Assembly: GCA_900551075.1 (NCBI GenBank)
Contig: URVB01000035.1
Span: 1 to 37,990, forward strand
Origin: an uncultured Blautia sp.
GTDB taxonomy: Bacteria > Bacillota > Clostridia > Lachnospirales > Lachnospiraceae
Reading direction: 5' to 3'
Length of the DNA: 37,990 bases
Under the pieces are notes generated by a model. That model worked only from the letters and a program-made list of their open reading frames with translations. It was not told the DNA's origin and did not search any database. This document shows, in pieces, positions 30,899 through 37,990 of the stretch. How positions within the stretch are numbered: the stretch's first letter is position 1; each line of letters starts with the position of its first letter. Both the position numbers and the translations under genes were made by a program.

Positions 30899-32347
30899 TT
30901 AAACCAGTTCAAAGTCCATGAAATCGAATGCGCCAATCCCATGGTAGGTAAAATAGAGTGCCGTTTTTCCATTGTCTGCATGTGCTGCCGCACAATATTT
31001 CCCCCAGTCATCAGACGGGTGTACCGGTATTTCTGCAATGATATTACCTGACAATTCATCTGAAACAGTTAGAGTGCCCTCTGCGCTTCCGCGGATTTTT
31101 ACTGTAATCTGCGACAGATTTTCTAAATCAAAATATTTAAAGCCTGCCACGGACCCGTCATTCATGCTTGAGATATGCTGGTCCGGATTATCCTCCCTGT
31201 CTTCCCCATCCTGCGTAAAATACGGATTTGTCTTATCTATGGGACGATCCCCAAGCCCGTATAAGGTTGCCCCGTTTTTTCCCCACAGCCTGCATGCGAT
31301 TCTGGCTTCATATAATCCTCTTCCTGCCAGACAAGATGGATTTAGTCCGCAGCTTGTAATTTCCACCTGCGGTATTTTCCCATATTCATCAAAGTATATT
31401 TTTTCTGCACATGCCTGACGGCTGAACTGGTTTCTGTTCGTATGCCTGTGATAAAAAATATACCACTGACCCAGTATTTCAACTATGCTGCCATGATTAT
31501 TGCCATAATAATTTATGGCATCCTGAGATGTCCTTCCCTCTAAGCCGATATCCGCGTTAGATACAATTGTCCCGCAATAGGCAAACCCTTTATCAGGATA
31601 GTCAGACATGGCATAACAGAGCTCATGTCCATTAATTGACGAATAAATAAAATAGTATTTATCCCCTCTTTTACGCATGGACGGGGCTTCAAAAAATTCA
31701 TGTCCCTCATATCCTGTCCCTGATGAATTTTTTACATATGGGGCAATAATTTCAGGTGCTTTCTTTACAGTGATCATATCAGGATACAGTTCAATCACCA
31801 TTGCGCCCTTGAAAGCAGGGGCCTTCTTTCCCTGCATTTCCCACATAAACGTATTGGGCGGACAGAAGCCTGAATAGAGATAGACTCTGTTATCCTCCAC
31901 ATAGATGCCGGGGTCAAATTGAAGCAGGTCAGTATCCTTTTTCCCTAAAACTGTGCCATCCTCATAATGGACATGCCCGTAAAATTCATATTGTCCGGCA
32001 GGGCTGTCGCATACTGCCACAGAGATAATATCGGTTGAAGCCATGGAATAATACAGGTAATACCTGCCGTCCGGTCCCTGAATTGCATCCGGTGCCTGTA
32101 GAAGATGGTCATCTGCATTTTTATGTATGGGATCCTGAGTATATTTGTATATAGTCCCTTCAAATTTCCAATTCCCCAAGTCATCCACCGGCGCTGACCA
32201 GCAGACATAATCATTCTGGCAGTAATACGAACCGTCAAATGCATCGTGGCTTCCATACACATACACACGATTCCCGAACACTCTCGGCTCCCCGTCCGGG
32301 ATATACTCATAGCTTGGTAAAAATGGGTTAAATGCCTGCTTCTTCAT
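30899..32347 (-). CDS. GH43 glycosidase with C-terminal CBM6-like domain, cytoplasmic
   Basis: Enzyme of 482 residues, probably an alpha-L-arabinofuranosidase or beta-xylosidase. Propeller residues: base Asp in IPDGEPRVFGNRVYVYG (near 18), the middle Asp in LQAPDAIQGPDG, acid Glu in FFEAPSMRKRGDKYYF, and the Gly-His segment NNHGSIVEILGQWYIFYHR. The last about 130 residues form a beta-sandwich (ISQ-type TVKIRGSAEGTL to FDFMDFELV) like CBM6 modules attached to this GH43 subgroup. No signal peptide, so it works on imported oligosaccharides or glycosides. First gene of the locus after the regulator, with GGAGG at the start. Exact substrate not readable. Confidence 0.9.
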   Translation of the reverse strand: MKKQAFNPFLPSYEYIPDGEPRVFGNRVYVYGSHDAFDGSYYCQNDYVCWSAPVDDLGNWKFEGTIYKYTQDPIHKNADDHLLQAPDAIQGPDGRYYLYYSMASTDIISVAVCDSPAGQYEFYGHVHYEDGTVLGKKDTDLLQFDPGIYVEDNRVYLYSGFCPPNTFMWEMQGKKAPAFKGAMVIELYPDMITVKKAPEIIAPYVKNSSGTGYEGHEFFEAPSMRKRGDKYYFIYSSINGHELCYAMSDYPDKGFAYCGTIVSNADIGLEGRTSQDAINYYGNNHGSIVEILGQWYIFYHRHTNRNQFSRQACAEKIYFDEYGKIPQVEITSCGLNPSCLAGRGLYEARIACRLWGKNGATLYGLGDRPIDKTNPYFTQDGEDREDNPDQHISSMNDGSVAGFKYFDLENLSQITVKIRGSAEGTLTVSDELSGNIIAEIPVHPSDDWGKYCAAAHADNGKTALYFTYHGIGAFDFMDFELV

Positions 32348-32528
32348 AGATAATCCTCCGTTCGTTTTATTGATTCTTTTTCCTCTGATTTGTTTCTCAT
32401 GATTTCTGTCATTCTTTCATTAGAATATTTAAAATATAACTGAAACCAAGCAGTGAATATATCTTTATTTTGCTAATTATGTATTTATTATATTATTAAT
32501 TTCTATATTTACAGCTTTAATTCGCTAT
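32348..32528 (-). promoter_or_regulatory. Probable promoter region of the glycoside operon
   Basis: AT-rich, no gene. A candidate -35 TTGGTT and -10 TATTCT with a 16-base spacer lie about 75-105 bases before the GH43 start. No catabolite-repression box or AraC half-sites could be assigned by eye. Confidence 0.35.
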
Positions 32529-32567
32529 AACAAAAACCATGCGGCTTATATGCACATGGTTTTTGTT
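32529..32567. terminator. Bidirectional terminator after the AraC-type regulator
   Basis: AACAAAAACCATG pairs perfectly over 13 bp with CATGGTTTTTGTT, 13-base loop; A-rich and T-rich arms give a U-tract in both directions. It begins 8 bases beyond the regulator stop. Confidence 0.8.
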
Positions 32568-32574
32568 AATTTAC

Positions 32575-33771
32575 TTATTTCTTTTCATAAAATTCTGCTG
32601 GTTTATGTATTCTGCGGTATTCTGTCGGAGTCATATGTACATATTTTTTGAATTTTTCACCAAAATAGCTCTGTGATGGGAAATTCACATATGATGCAAT
32701 ATTCGCAAGAGTTTCTTCTGAATAGCAAAGCAGGTTCTTTGCCCGTTCAATCCGGACCTCTATGATATATTCCTGCAGGCTTTTACCTGTTTCAGATTTA
32801 AATAAATGCGAAAGATAGCTGGTACTAATTCCTACCTGTTCTGCAATCGTTTCCGCATATATCTTTTTCCGGTAATTCTTATTCACATAGTCCTTACATT
32901 TCGCAATATAATTTGTACTCTTAGTGTTTTCTTTGCGCATACGGACCCTGTGGGCCAGCTTCCTGATCGCCTGTTCACGAGAAATAAAAATTTGTCCTGC
33001 ATCCTTTGCCTCATCTATTTTCAATATGTAATAATCGCTAAGGCGGTATGCTTCCAAAGGAGAAATTCCTCCTGCAATAGCTGCCCTCGTGCATAGTGTG
33101 ATTGCCGCTATCGCAAGGTTTTTCTGATTATTCCTTTCGTCCTTTGATAATATTCCAAGAGATGCATCCATAATATTTGTCAGCCTTAACGCATCATCTT
33201 CCCGTCCTTCTTCAACACATTCAAGAAGCCTGCGCTCCTCCATATAAGTGTGATGATACCGTTCCTCCAGTTCTCCTTCTATCTGCAGAAGCGTGATTTC
33301 CCAAAGTTCCCTGTCATCTGCAATCTTTATTCCGTTTCCAATCAGCAGGTCTTCTTCGGTGCTGGCATTTCCTGTAATTATTTTCTCCAAAAGGCGGGTT
33401 ATCTCCAAAATCTTTTTAATCGTAAATAACTCAGGTGCTTTTACATTGCCCTCCAAATGATATAGTTTTCCATACTTATATATCTGAAACCGGCTCAAAG
33501 GCGAAGTTCCCATAGGTCCTGCCAGCAGATACCCCTGTTCAGCTTTTATACAGCAAAAATAAACACCATAATCATCACAATACAAGCATGAAATTTTCTG
33601 AGCATCCGTCTTTTTCATCAGGAGATTGCGTAATTCTTCTGCCTTATACAGAGGATATTCCTCTTCATTTTCAAGGAAACAATGTAACTTATTCTCCTGC
33701 ACCCAGACGATTTCAATATCAACCAGACTGATTAATCTCTCCAATACAAAACCAAATTCTTTTATTTCCAT
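32575..33771 (-). CDS. AraC-family transcriptional regulator
   Basis: DNA-binding protein of about 398 residues. The C-terminal hundred residues carry two helix-turn-helix motifs: IYAETIAEQVGISTSYLSHLF with GKSLQEYI, and ETLANIASYVNFPSQSYFGEKF followed by the conserved MTPTEYRR. The long N-terminal part (about 280 residues) has no recognised domain; it has isolated cysteines (SCLYCDDYGVYFCC) and would sense a ligand. Start at ATG 33771 (MEIKEFGF) behind GAGGAG; an ATG at 33801 has no site. It is encoded at the head of the glycoside locus in the same direction and most likely activates it; a terminator separates the transcripts. Confidence 0.88.
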   Translation of the reverse strand: MEIKEFGFVLERLISLVDIEIVWVQENKLHCFLENEEEYPLYKAEELRNLLMKKTDAQKISCLYCDDYGVYFCCIKAEQGYLLAGPMGTSPLSRFQIYKYGKLYHLEGNVKAPELFTIKKILEITRLLEKIITGNASTEEDLLIGNGIKIADDRELWEITLLQIEGELEERYHHTYMEERRLLECVEEGREDDALRLTNIMDASLGILSKDERNNQKNLAIAAITLCTRAAIAGGISPLEAYRLSDYYILKIDEAKDAGQIFISREQAIRKLAHRVRMRKENTKSTNYIAKCKDYVNKNYRKKIYAETIAEQVGISTSYLSHLFKSETGKSLQEYIIEVRIERAKNLLCYSEETLANIASYVNFPSQSYFGEKFKKYVHMTPTEYRRIHKPAEFYEKK

Positions 33772-33861
33772 ATCTCTCACCATCTCCTCAGTATTCAGCA
33801 TTTATTGTTTGCCTAAAGGCAGCACATGCGTTACAAGGCCTGAAGCACCATGCCGGCGCAC

Positions 33862-33912
33862 GAAAAGAGCACTGTCCATAACCTCTTTTCCGTTATGAAC
33901 AGTGCTCTTTTC
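33862..33912 (-). terminator. Terminator after glyS
   Basis: GAAAAGAGCACTGT...CATAAC pairs with GTTATG...ACAGTGCTCTTTTC: 14 + 6 bp with one mismatch, 9-base loop. It begins 8 bases after the glyS stop and ends in TTTTC. Confidence 0.85.
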
Positions 33913-33920
33913 CAATACTT

Positions 33921-35315
33921 CTAAAATGTAAACTTATCTGCGAAATAAGCATCCAACTCATCGATCTTCACACGGACCTGCTCCATAGTGTCACGATCAC
34001 GGACAGTTACTGCACCATCTGTCTCAGATTCAAAATCATAGGTGACGCAGAACGGAGTACCAATCTCATCCTGTCTTCTGTAACGCTTTCCGATGTTTCC
34101 GCGGTCATCATATTCACAGTTGTATTTCCCGGAAAGCTGCCGGTAAATCTTCCCGGCACCCTCATTCAGCTTCTTGGAAAGGGGCAGCACCCCAATCTTA
34201 ACAGGAGCCAGTACCGGATGGAAATGAAGCACAGTACGTACGTCGTTCTTCTCCGCATCCAGAACCTCCTCATCATATGCACTACAGAGGAATGCAAGCA
34301 CCATACGGTCCGCACCCAGTGATGGCTCAATGACATACGGCACGTATTTTGCCTTCTTTTCATCGTCAAAATAGCTCATATCCTGTCCGGAGGTATTCTG
34401 ATGCTGAGTCAGGTCATAGTCTGTCCTGTCCGCGATTCCCCACAGCTCACCCCAGCCGAACGGGAACAAAAATTCCACATCTGTGGTAGCTTTGCTGTAA
34501 AAGCTCAGCTCTTCTTTGTCATGATCACGGTAGCGCACCTCATCCTCTTTCAGGCCAAGAGAGCTCAGCCAGTCAAGACAGAACTTCTTCCAATATGCAA
34601 ACCATTCCAGATCTGTATCCGGCTCACAGAAGAATTCCAGCTCCATCTGCTCAAATTCACGGGTACGGAAGGTGAAGTTACCCGGTGTAATCTCATTACG
34701 GAAAGATTTGCCGATCTGACCAATACCGAACGGAATTTTCTTGCGGGAGGTTCTCTGTACATTTTTAAAGTTTACAAAAATGCCCTGTGCAGTTTCCGGT
34801 CTCAAATATACGGTATTCTTTGCATCCTCAGTCACACCCTGGAAGGTTTTGAACATCAGGTTGAACTGACGGATGTCTGTGAAATTGTGCTTACCGCAGG
34901 TCGGACACGGCACTCCATGCGTTTTGATAAAATCCATCATCTGCTCCTGGGACCATGCATCCACAGTTCCCTCAAGCGCTATATCATGCACCTCACAGTA
35001 ATCCTCGATCAGCTTGTCCGCACGGAAACGCTCATGACATTCCTTACAATCCATAAGAGGATCGGAAAAACCGCCCAGATGTCCGGAAGCGACCCAGGTC
35101 TGCGGATTCATCAGAATCGCACAATCCACACCCACATTGTACGGGGACTCCTGAATAAATTTCTGCCACCATGCTTTTTTTACATTGTTTTTCAGTTCCA
35201 CACCCAGATTGCCATAATCCCAGGTATTTGCCAGACCCCCGTATATTTCAGACCCCGGATAGACAAATCCTCTGGCCTTTGCCAGGGCTACGATTTTCTC
35301 CATTGTTTTTTCCAT
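33921..35315 (-). CDS. glyS: Glycine--tRNA ligase, single-chain dimeric type
   Basis: Class II aminoacyl-tRNA synthetase of 464 residues charging tRNA-Gly. The N-terminus ARGFVYPGSEIYGG, the class II motifs with FRNEITPGNFTFRTREFEQME, YSKATTDVEFLFPFGWGE and EPSLGADRMVLAFL, and the C-terminal anticodon-binding domain (APVKIGVLPL, YDDRGNIGKRYRRQDEIGTPF) are all present. Full length for the alpha2 type found in Firmicutes, no separate beta subunit. Start at 35315 with GAGGAGA. It has a strong promoter of its own. In many Lachnospiraceae glyS is followed by ppdK; here the glycoside locus lies between them. Confidence 0.97.
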   Translation of the reverse strand: MEKTMEKIVALAKARGFVYPGSEIYGGLANTWDYGNLGVELKNNVKKAWWQKFIQESPYNVGVDCAILMNPQTWVASGHLGGFSDPLMDCKECHERFRADKLIEDYCEVHDIALEGTVDAWSQEQMMDFIKTHGVPCPTCGKHNFTDIRQFNLMFKTFQGVTEDAKNTVYLRPETAQGIFVNFKNVQRTSRKKIPFGIGQIGKSFRNEITPGNFTFRTREFEQMELEFFCEPDTDLEWFAYWKKFCLDWLSSLGLKEDEVRYRDHDKEELSFYSKATTDVEFLFPFGWGELWGIADRTDYDLTQHQNTSGQDMSYFDDEKKAKYVPYVIEPSLGADRMVLAFLCSAYDEEVLDAEKNDVRTVLHFHPVLAPVKIGVLPLSKKLNEGAGKIYRQLSGKYNCEYDDRGNIGKRYRRQDEIGTPFCVTYDFESETDGAVTVRDRDTMEQVRVKIDELDAYFADKFTF

Positions 35316-35405
35316 GATATCTCTCCTCATTTTTTATTGATTCCATCAGCGCGCACATCGTAAATACTTCTACACCGTTCTGCATGCCTCATCTCTTTCG
35401 TGAAT

Positions 35406-35434
35406 ATTATACAGGCACGATTTTGTTTTTTCAA
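35406..35434 (-). promoter_or_regulatory. Sigma-A promoter of glyS
   Basis: On the minus strand -35 TTGAAA (35429-35434), 17-base spacer, perfect -10 TATAAT (35406-35411). The leader to the ATG is about 85 bases, too short for a T-box, and no T-box sequence is present. Confidence 0.85.
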
Positions 35435-35480
35435 TAACAAACCGCTGAAATACGTGTTTTTCTCTCCATACAAAGCACAC

Positions 35481-36233
35481 TCAGCGCATAATTTCCAAAA
35501 TTTCCAAGCTTTTAAAACGCCTGTCCGTATTTTTTGCCGTGTATGTATGAAGCAAATGCTCCAATTCCCGAAGCACCGCTTCCTTCACTGCAAAGGTATA
35601 CAGTTTCCCCATTGGCGCACGGACAATATACCGCATCGCATACAGCGCCGCTTCTGAGATACGTATTGAATCCCGCCGTCCCATGGCACAGGCTCCGCAA
35701 AGAATCCCGTGCATGTCCTGTGAAAAATAACACAGCTCCACCTCTGTACATTCCTTTCCGCAGGATACGCACTGAAAGAGCTGCGGCATCAATCCCTGCT
35801 CTGTCATAGTCCGAAGCTCGAAGATACAGCGTACCAAACGGTCGTTGATATGCGGATTCAGAAGTGCTTTGACCGATACATACAGAAGATTCATCATCTC
35901 CCGTTCGTCCGTACCCTCCCGTCCGAAATAATCTGCCAGCTCCAGAAAATAGTATCCATAGTAAATTCCCGGCTGCATACCGGCCAGCTCTACAAAATGA
36001 TGCATAACCGATACCTGGTTCAGATTATAGCTCGACCTTCCCTCATACAGAGTAAATGTGCCGAACACGAAGGGATTCGCCGCAGCCATAAACGGGCTGT
36101 TCAGCCGGCGCGCGCCCTTCGCAAAGGCCGATATCTTTCCCCGTTCCCTTGTCAAAAGAACGATGCGCTTATCATATTCTCCCACAGGCATAGCGGAAAG
36201 CACTATCCCCTGTACTGTAATCAGGTCACTCAT
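35481..36233 (-). CDS. recO: DNA repair protein RecO
   Basis: RecO of 250 residues, which with RecR loads RecA on SSB-covered DNA in recombinational repair. The N-terminal OB fold shows VQGIVLSAMPVGEYDKRIVLLTRE with GARRLNSP, followed by a helical domain and a zinc-finger pattern (CVSCGK with CGAC about 35 residues later). Normal length. Its start is 3 bases after the era stop with AAGGAAA as ribosome-binding site, so era-recO is an operon, the usual arrangement in Firmicutes. Confidence 0.96.
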   Translation of the reverse strand: MSDLITVQGIVLSAMPVGEYDKRIVLLTRERGKISAFAKGARRLNSPFMAAANPFVFGTFTLYEGRSSYNLNQVSVMHHFVELAGMQPGIYYGYYFLELADYFGREGTDEREMMNLLYVSVKALLNPHINDRLVRCIFELRTMTEQGLMPQLFQCVSCGKECTEVELCYFSQDMHGILCGACAMGRRDSIRISEAALYAMRYIVRAPMGKLYTFAVKEAVLRELEHLLHTYTAKNTDRRFKSLEILEIMR

Positions 36234-36236
36234 GCA

Positions 36237-37145
36237 TCAGATTTCCTTTTTGTCGTAACCGAAATTTTTAATCAAAAAGTCACTGTCACGCCAGTCCCTT
36301 TTCACCTTCACCCAAAGCTTCAGATTTATCTTAGCCTCCAGCATCCGTTCCAGCTCAAAGCGGGCATTGCTTCCGATTTTTTTGAGCATGGCTCCCTGCC
36401 TGCCGATGATGATTCCTTTGTGAGAGTCCTTCTCGCAGATGATCGTTGCATCAATGTCGATCAGCCGATTCTTTCCCGGCCGCTGTCTCATCTTATCTAC
36501 AGCAACCGCAATGCCATGAGGAATTTCCGCATCGAGGGAATGAAGCGCCTTTTCACGAATAATTTCCGCCACGATCTGACGCTGCGGCTGATCCGTAATC
36601 GTATCCTCGTCGTAAAACATCGGGCCGTACGGAAGATATTTAAAAATACTCTCCGTGATGTCTCCTGTATTGATCCCCCGCAGAGCTGACACCGGAATGA
36701 TCTCATCAAATTCATAGAGCTTCCGGTAAGTGTCTATGGCTTTCAGGATTTCTTCCTTTTTCACCGTATCCACTTTATTGATGACAAGAATCACCGGGAT
36801 ATGCAGGCCGCCGAGCTGCTCTGCGATGTGGCGTTCTCCTGCGCCTGCGAAGGTCGTCGGCTCCACCAGCCACAGGATCACATCCACATCCTTCAGCGTA
36901 CGCTCCGCAACCTGTACCATATATTCCCCCAGCCTGTTCTTCGCCTTATGGATACCCGGCGTATCCAAAAACACAATCTGCCCCTCCCTGCAGGTATAGA
37001 CTGTCTGAATACGATTCCGGGTCGTCTGGGGCTTCTTGGAAGTAATGGCGATCTTCTGTCCGATCAAATGATTCATCAGTGTGGATTTTCCCACATTCGG
37101 ACGCCCGATGATCGCTGCAAAACCGGATTTAAACTTTTCGTTCAT
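36237..37145 (-). CDS. era: GTPase Era
   Basis: Ribosome-assembly GTPase of 302 residues that binds the 3' end of 16S rRNA. G1 GRPNVGKST (near 11), G2 TTRNR, G3 DTPGIHK, G4 NKVD, G5 SALRG, and a C-terminal KH domain with the GxxG-type loop IIGRQGAMLKKIG are all present. Start chosen at 37145 (MNEKFKSGF) behind AGGGAGAGG. An upstream ATG at 37169 overlaps the peptidase stop as TGATG and could also be used, adding eight residues. Confidence 0.96.
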   Translation of the reverse strand: MNEKFKSGFAAIIGRPNVGKSTLMNHLIGQKIAITSKKPQTTRNRIQTVYTCREGQIVFLDTPGIHKAKNRLGEYMVQVAERTLKDVDVILWLVEPTTFAGAGERHIAEQLGGLHIPVILVINKVDTVKKEEILKAIDTYRKLYEFDEIIPVSALRGINTGDITESIFKYLPYGPMFYDEDTITDQPQRQIVAEIIREKALHSLDAEIPHGIAVAVDKMRQRPGKNRLIDIDATIICEKDSHKGIIIGRQGAMLKKIGSNARFELERMLEAKINLKLWVKVKRDWRDSDFLIKNFGYDKKEI

Positions 37146-37168
37146 TTCTATCCTCTCCCTGTTTTCCA

Positions 37169-37990
37169 TCAGCAGGAAACCAGAGACCTGATTTCCTGGA
37201 AAACCTCTTTTTCTTTCTCAACGGCGCTCTCGCTTCCTACCACGCAAATTGCTTCCTCCGAGAGAATCGCCTCAACCAGCGGAGCCAGCGCACGCACGTC
37301 AGAGACATCCGCATGCAGGATTTGATCACGCTCCTTCTGCAGTACATCCTCTGTCACACCGCGGAAATATGCGGTTTTTGATAAATCGCCCTTCATCTTG
37401 GGCGTCTTCGGCACGTCCATACTGCTTATCGTACCAATGATATATTTGGTCATCACTCTCTCGTCAGCCTGGAAACTGCGGATATAATCCGGCACTTTAC
37501 GGAACACATCCAGCGTTCGTTTCAAATGGGGGTCCCGGTAAGATACAAAGAAGCTTTCCCCGTTTCTCTTAAATCCGCTCATACACCCGTAAGCGCCTCC
37601 CTTCACACGCAGGTTCATCCACAGATAATCATAGCTTAAGGCAACCTTCAGAATGTTCAGCACGCCCGTATAGGCAAAGCCCTTTTTGCGGAAATTGCCT
37701 GTCTGTGCCACATACTGTACCTGCCCGGAGGTCATAAAACCCTCATTTTTCTTCTCACAGTGCATCTTTTTCTCAGAAAGCTCCACCGCTTCCGTATGCA
37801 GACACTCTTTCATAGCCTTTGCCAAATCCATCACCTGCTCCAGGGATTCCCGCTCGCCTGTATAACTGATGCAGAAATTCTCAGGTCTTAATATTTCCTT
37901 CATGAGCTGACAAAGATTGGAGACCACCTCACCTTTTCTGCTGTCAAATTCCCTTTCCAGCTTTTCAATAAACTGATAATATCCGATTCC
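37169..37990 (-). CDS. M16C-family (presequence-protease-like) metallopeptidase, 3' part
   Basis: The frame is open from the window edge to TGA 37169, giving the last 273 residues. Segments such as FCISYTGERESLEQ, QTGNFRKKGFAYTGVLNILK, NLRVKGGAYGCMSGFKRNG and SYRDPHLKRTLDVFR are typical of the C-terminal domains of the large M16C insulinase-type peptidases. The zinc-binding HxxEH lies in the missing N-terminal part. It directly precedes era, whose possible ATG overlaps its stop. Confidence 0.9.
   Translation of the reverse strand, partial: GIGYYQFIEKLEREFDSRKGEVVSNLCQLMKEILRPENFCISYTGERESLEQVMDLAKAMKECLHTEAVELSEKKMHCEKKNEGFMTSGQVQYVAQTGNFRKKGFAYTGVLNILKVALSYDYLWMNLRVKGGAYGCMSGFKRNGESFFVSYRDPHLKRTLDVFRKVPDYIRSFQADERVMTKYIIGTISSMDVPKTPKMKGDLSKTAYFRGVTEDVLQKERDQILHADVSDVRALAPLVEAILSEEAICVVGSESAVEKEKEVFQEIRSLVSC

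Noticed and set aside
34401..35363. Plus-strand frame of 320 codons opposite glyS.
   Set aside because: Antisense shadow of glyS; no ribosome-binding site and no protein-like features.
35331..35405. Possible T-box leader before glyS.
   Set aside because: The leader is only about 85 bases and lacks the T-box sequence and specifier loop features.
1..37990. CRISPR arrays, rRNA and tRNA genes.
   Set aside because: I looked for regularly spaced repeats, tRNA cloverleaf ends and rRNA conserved blocks and saw none.

Overview
The window looks like a chromosome segment of a gut anaerobe of the Clostridia, most likely Lachnospiraceae (Blautia-like). This rests on the Gram-positive ribosome-binding sites, the era-recO-glyS-ppdK gene set, pyrophosphate-linked glycolysis, a TPP riboswitch of Firmicutes type, and many plant-glycan glycosidases. 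Nearly every real gene is on the minus strand, so transcription runs from high to low coordinates.

Right to left: 37990-33921 is core housekeeping (M16C peptidase 3' part, era, recO, glyS). 33771-21028 is an accessory carbohydrate/aglycone locus: AraC regulator, cytoplasmic GH43 enzyme, a partial second GH43 copy, GPH symporter, GH78 alpha-L-rhamnosidase, MBL-fold hydrolase, ROK kinase, an Old-Yellow-Enzyme/Fe-S ene-reductase, and a GH1 6-phospho-beta-glucosidase lacking its N-terminus, followed by an insertion-sequence remnant. I infer import and intracellular dismantling of rhamnosyl-glucosides such as flavonoid rutinosides or neohesperidosides, with reduction of the aglycone. 20700-16615 carries PPi-dependent phosphofructokinase and pyruvate phosphate dikinase, each with its own sigma-A promoter.

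16356-15117 is a small toxin-like cassette: an 89-residue protein, a frameshifted DUF4160 gene, and a Fic-fold protein whose catalytic His is Gln. 14706-11779 is a gene graveyard: a frameshifted membrane protein, a secD 5' fragment, trkH with its middle deleted, the 3' half of oadB fused to trkH, an apparently intact oadG, and a pyruvate kinase with an internal deletion. 11525-7757 is an AT-rich island with two ABC exporter half-transporters behind a promoter overlapped by a 20-bp palindrome. 7403-4800 is a secreted multidomain endo-arabinanase. 4598-1460 is a TPP-riboswitch operon for a thiamine-precursor ABC transporter. 1285-1 is the 5' part of an unidentified secreted protein.

Coordinates and motifs were read by eye. 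Family names come from recognised motifs, not from searches.
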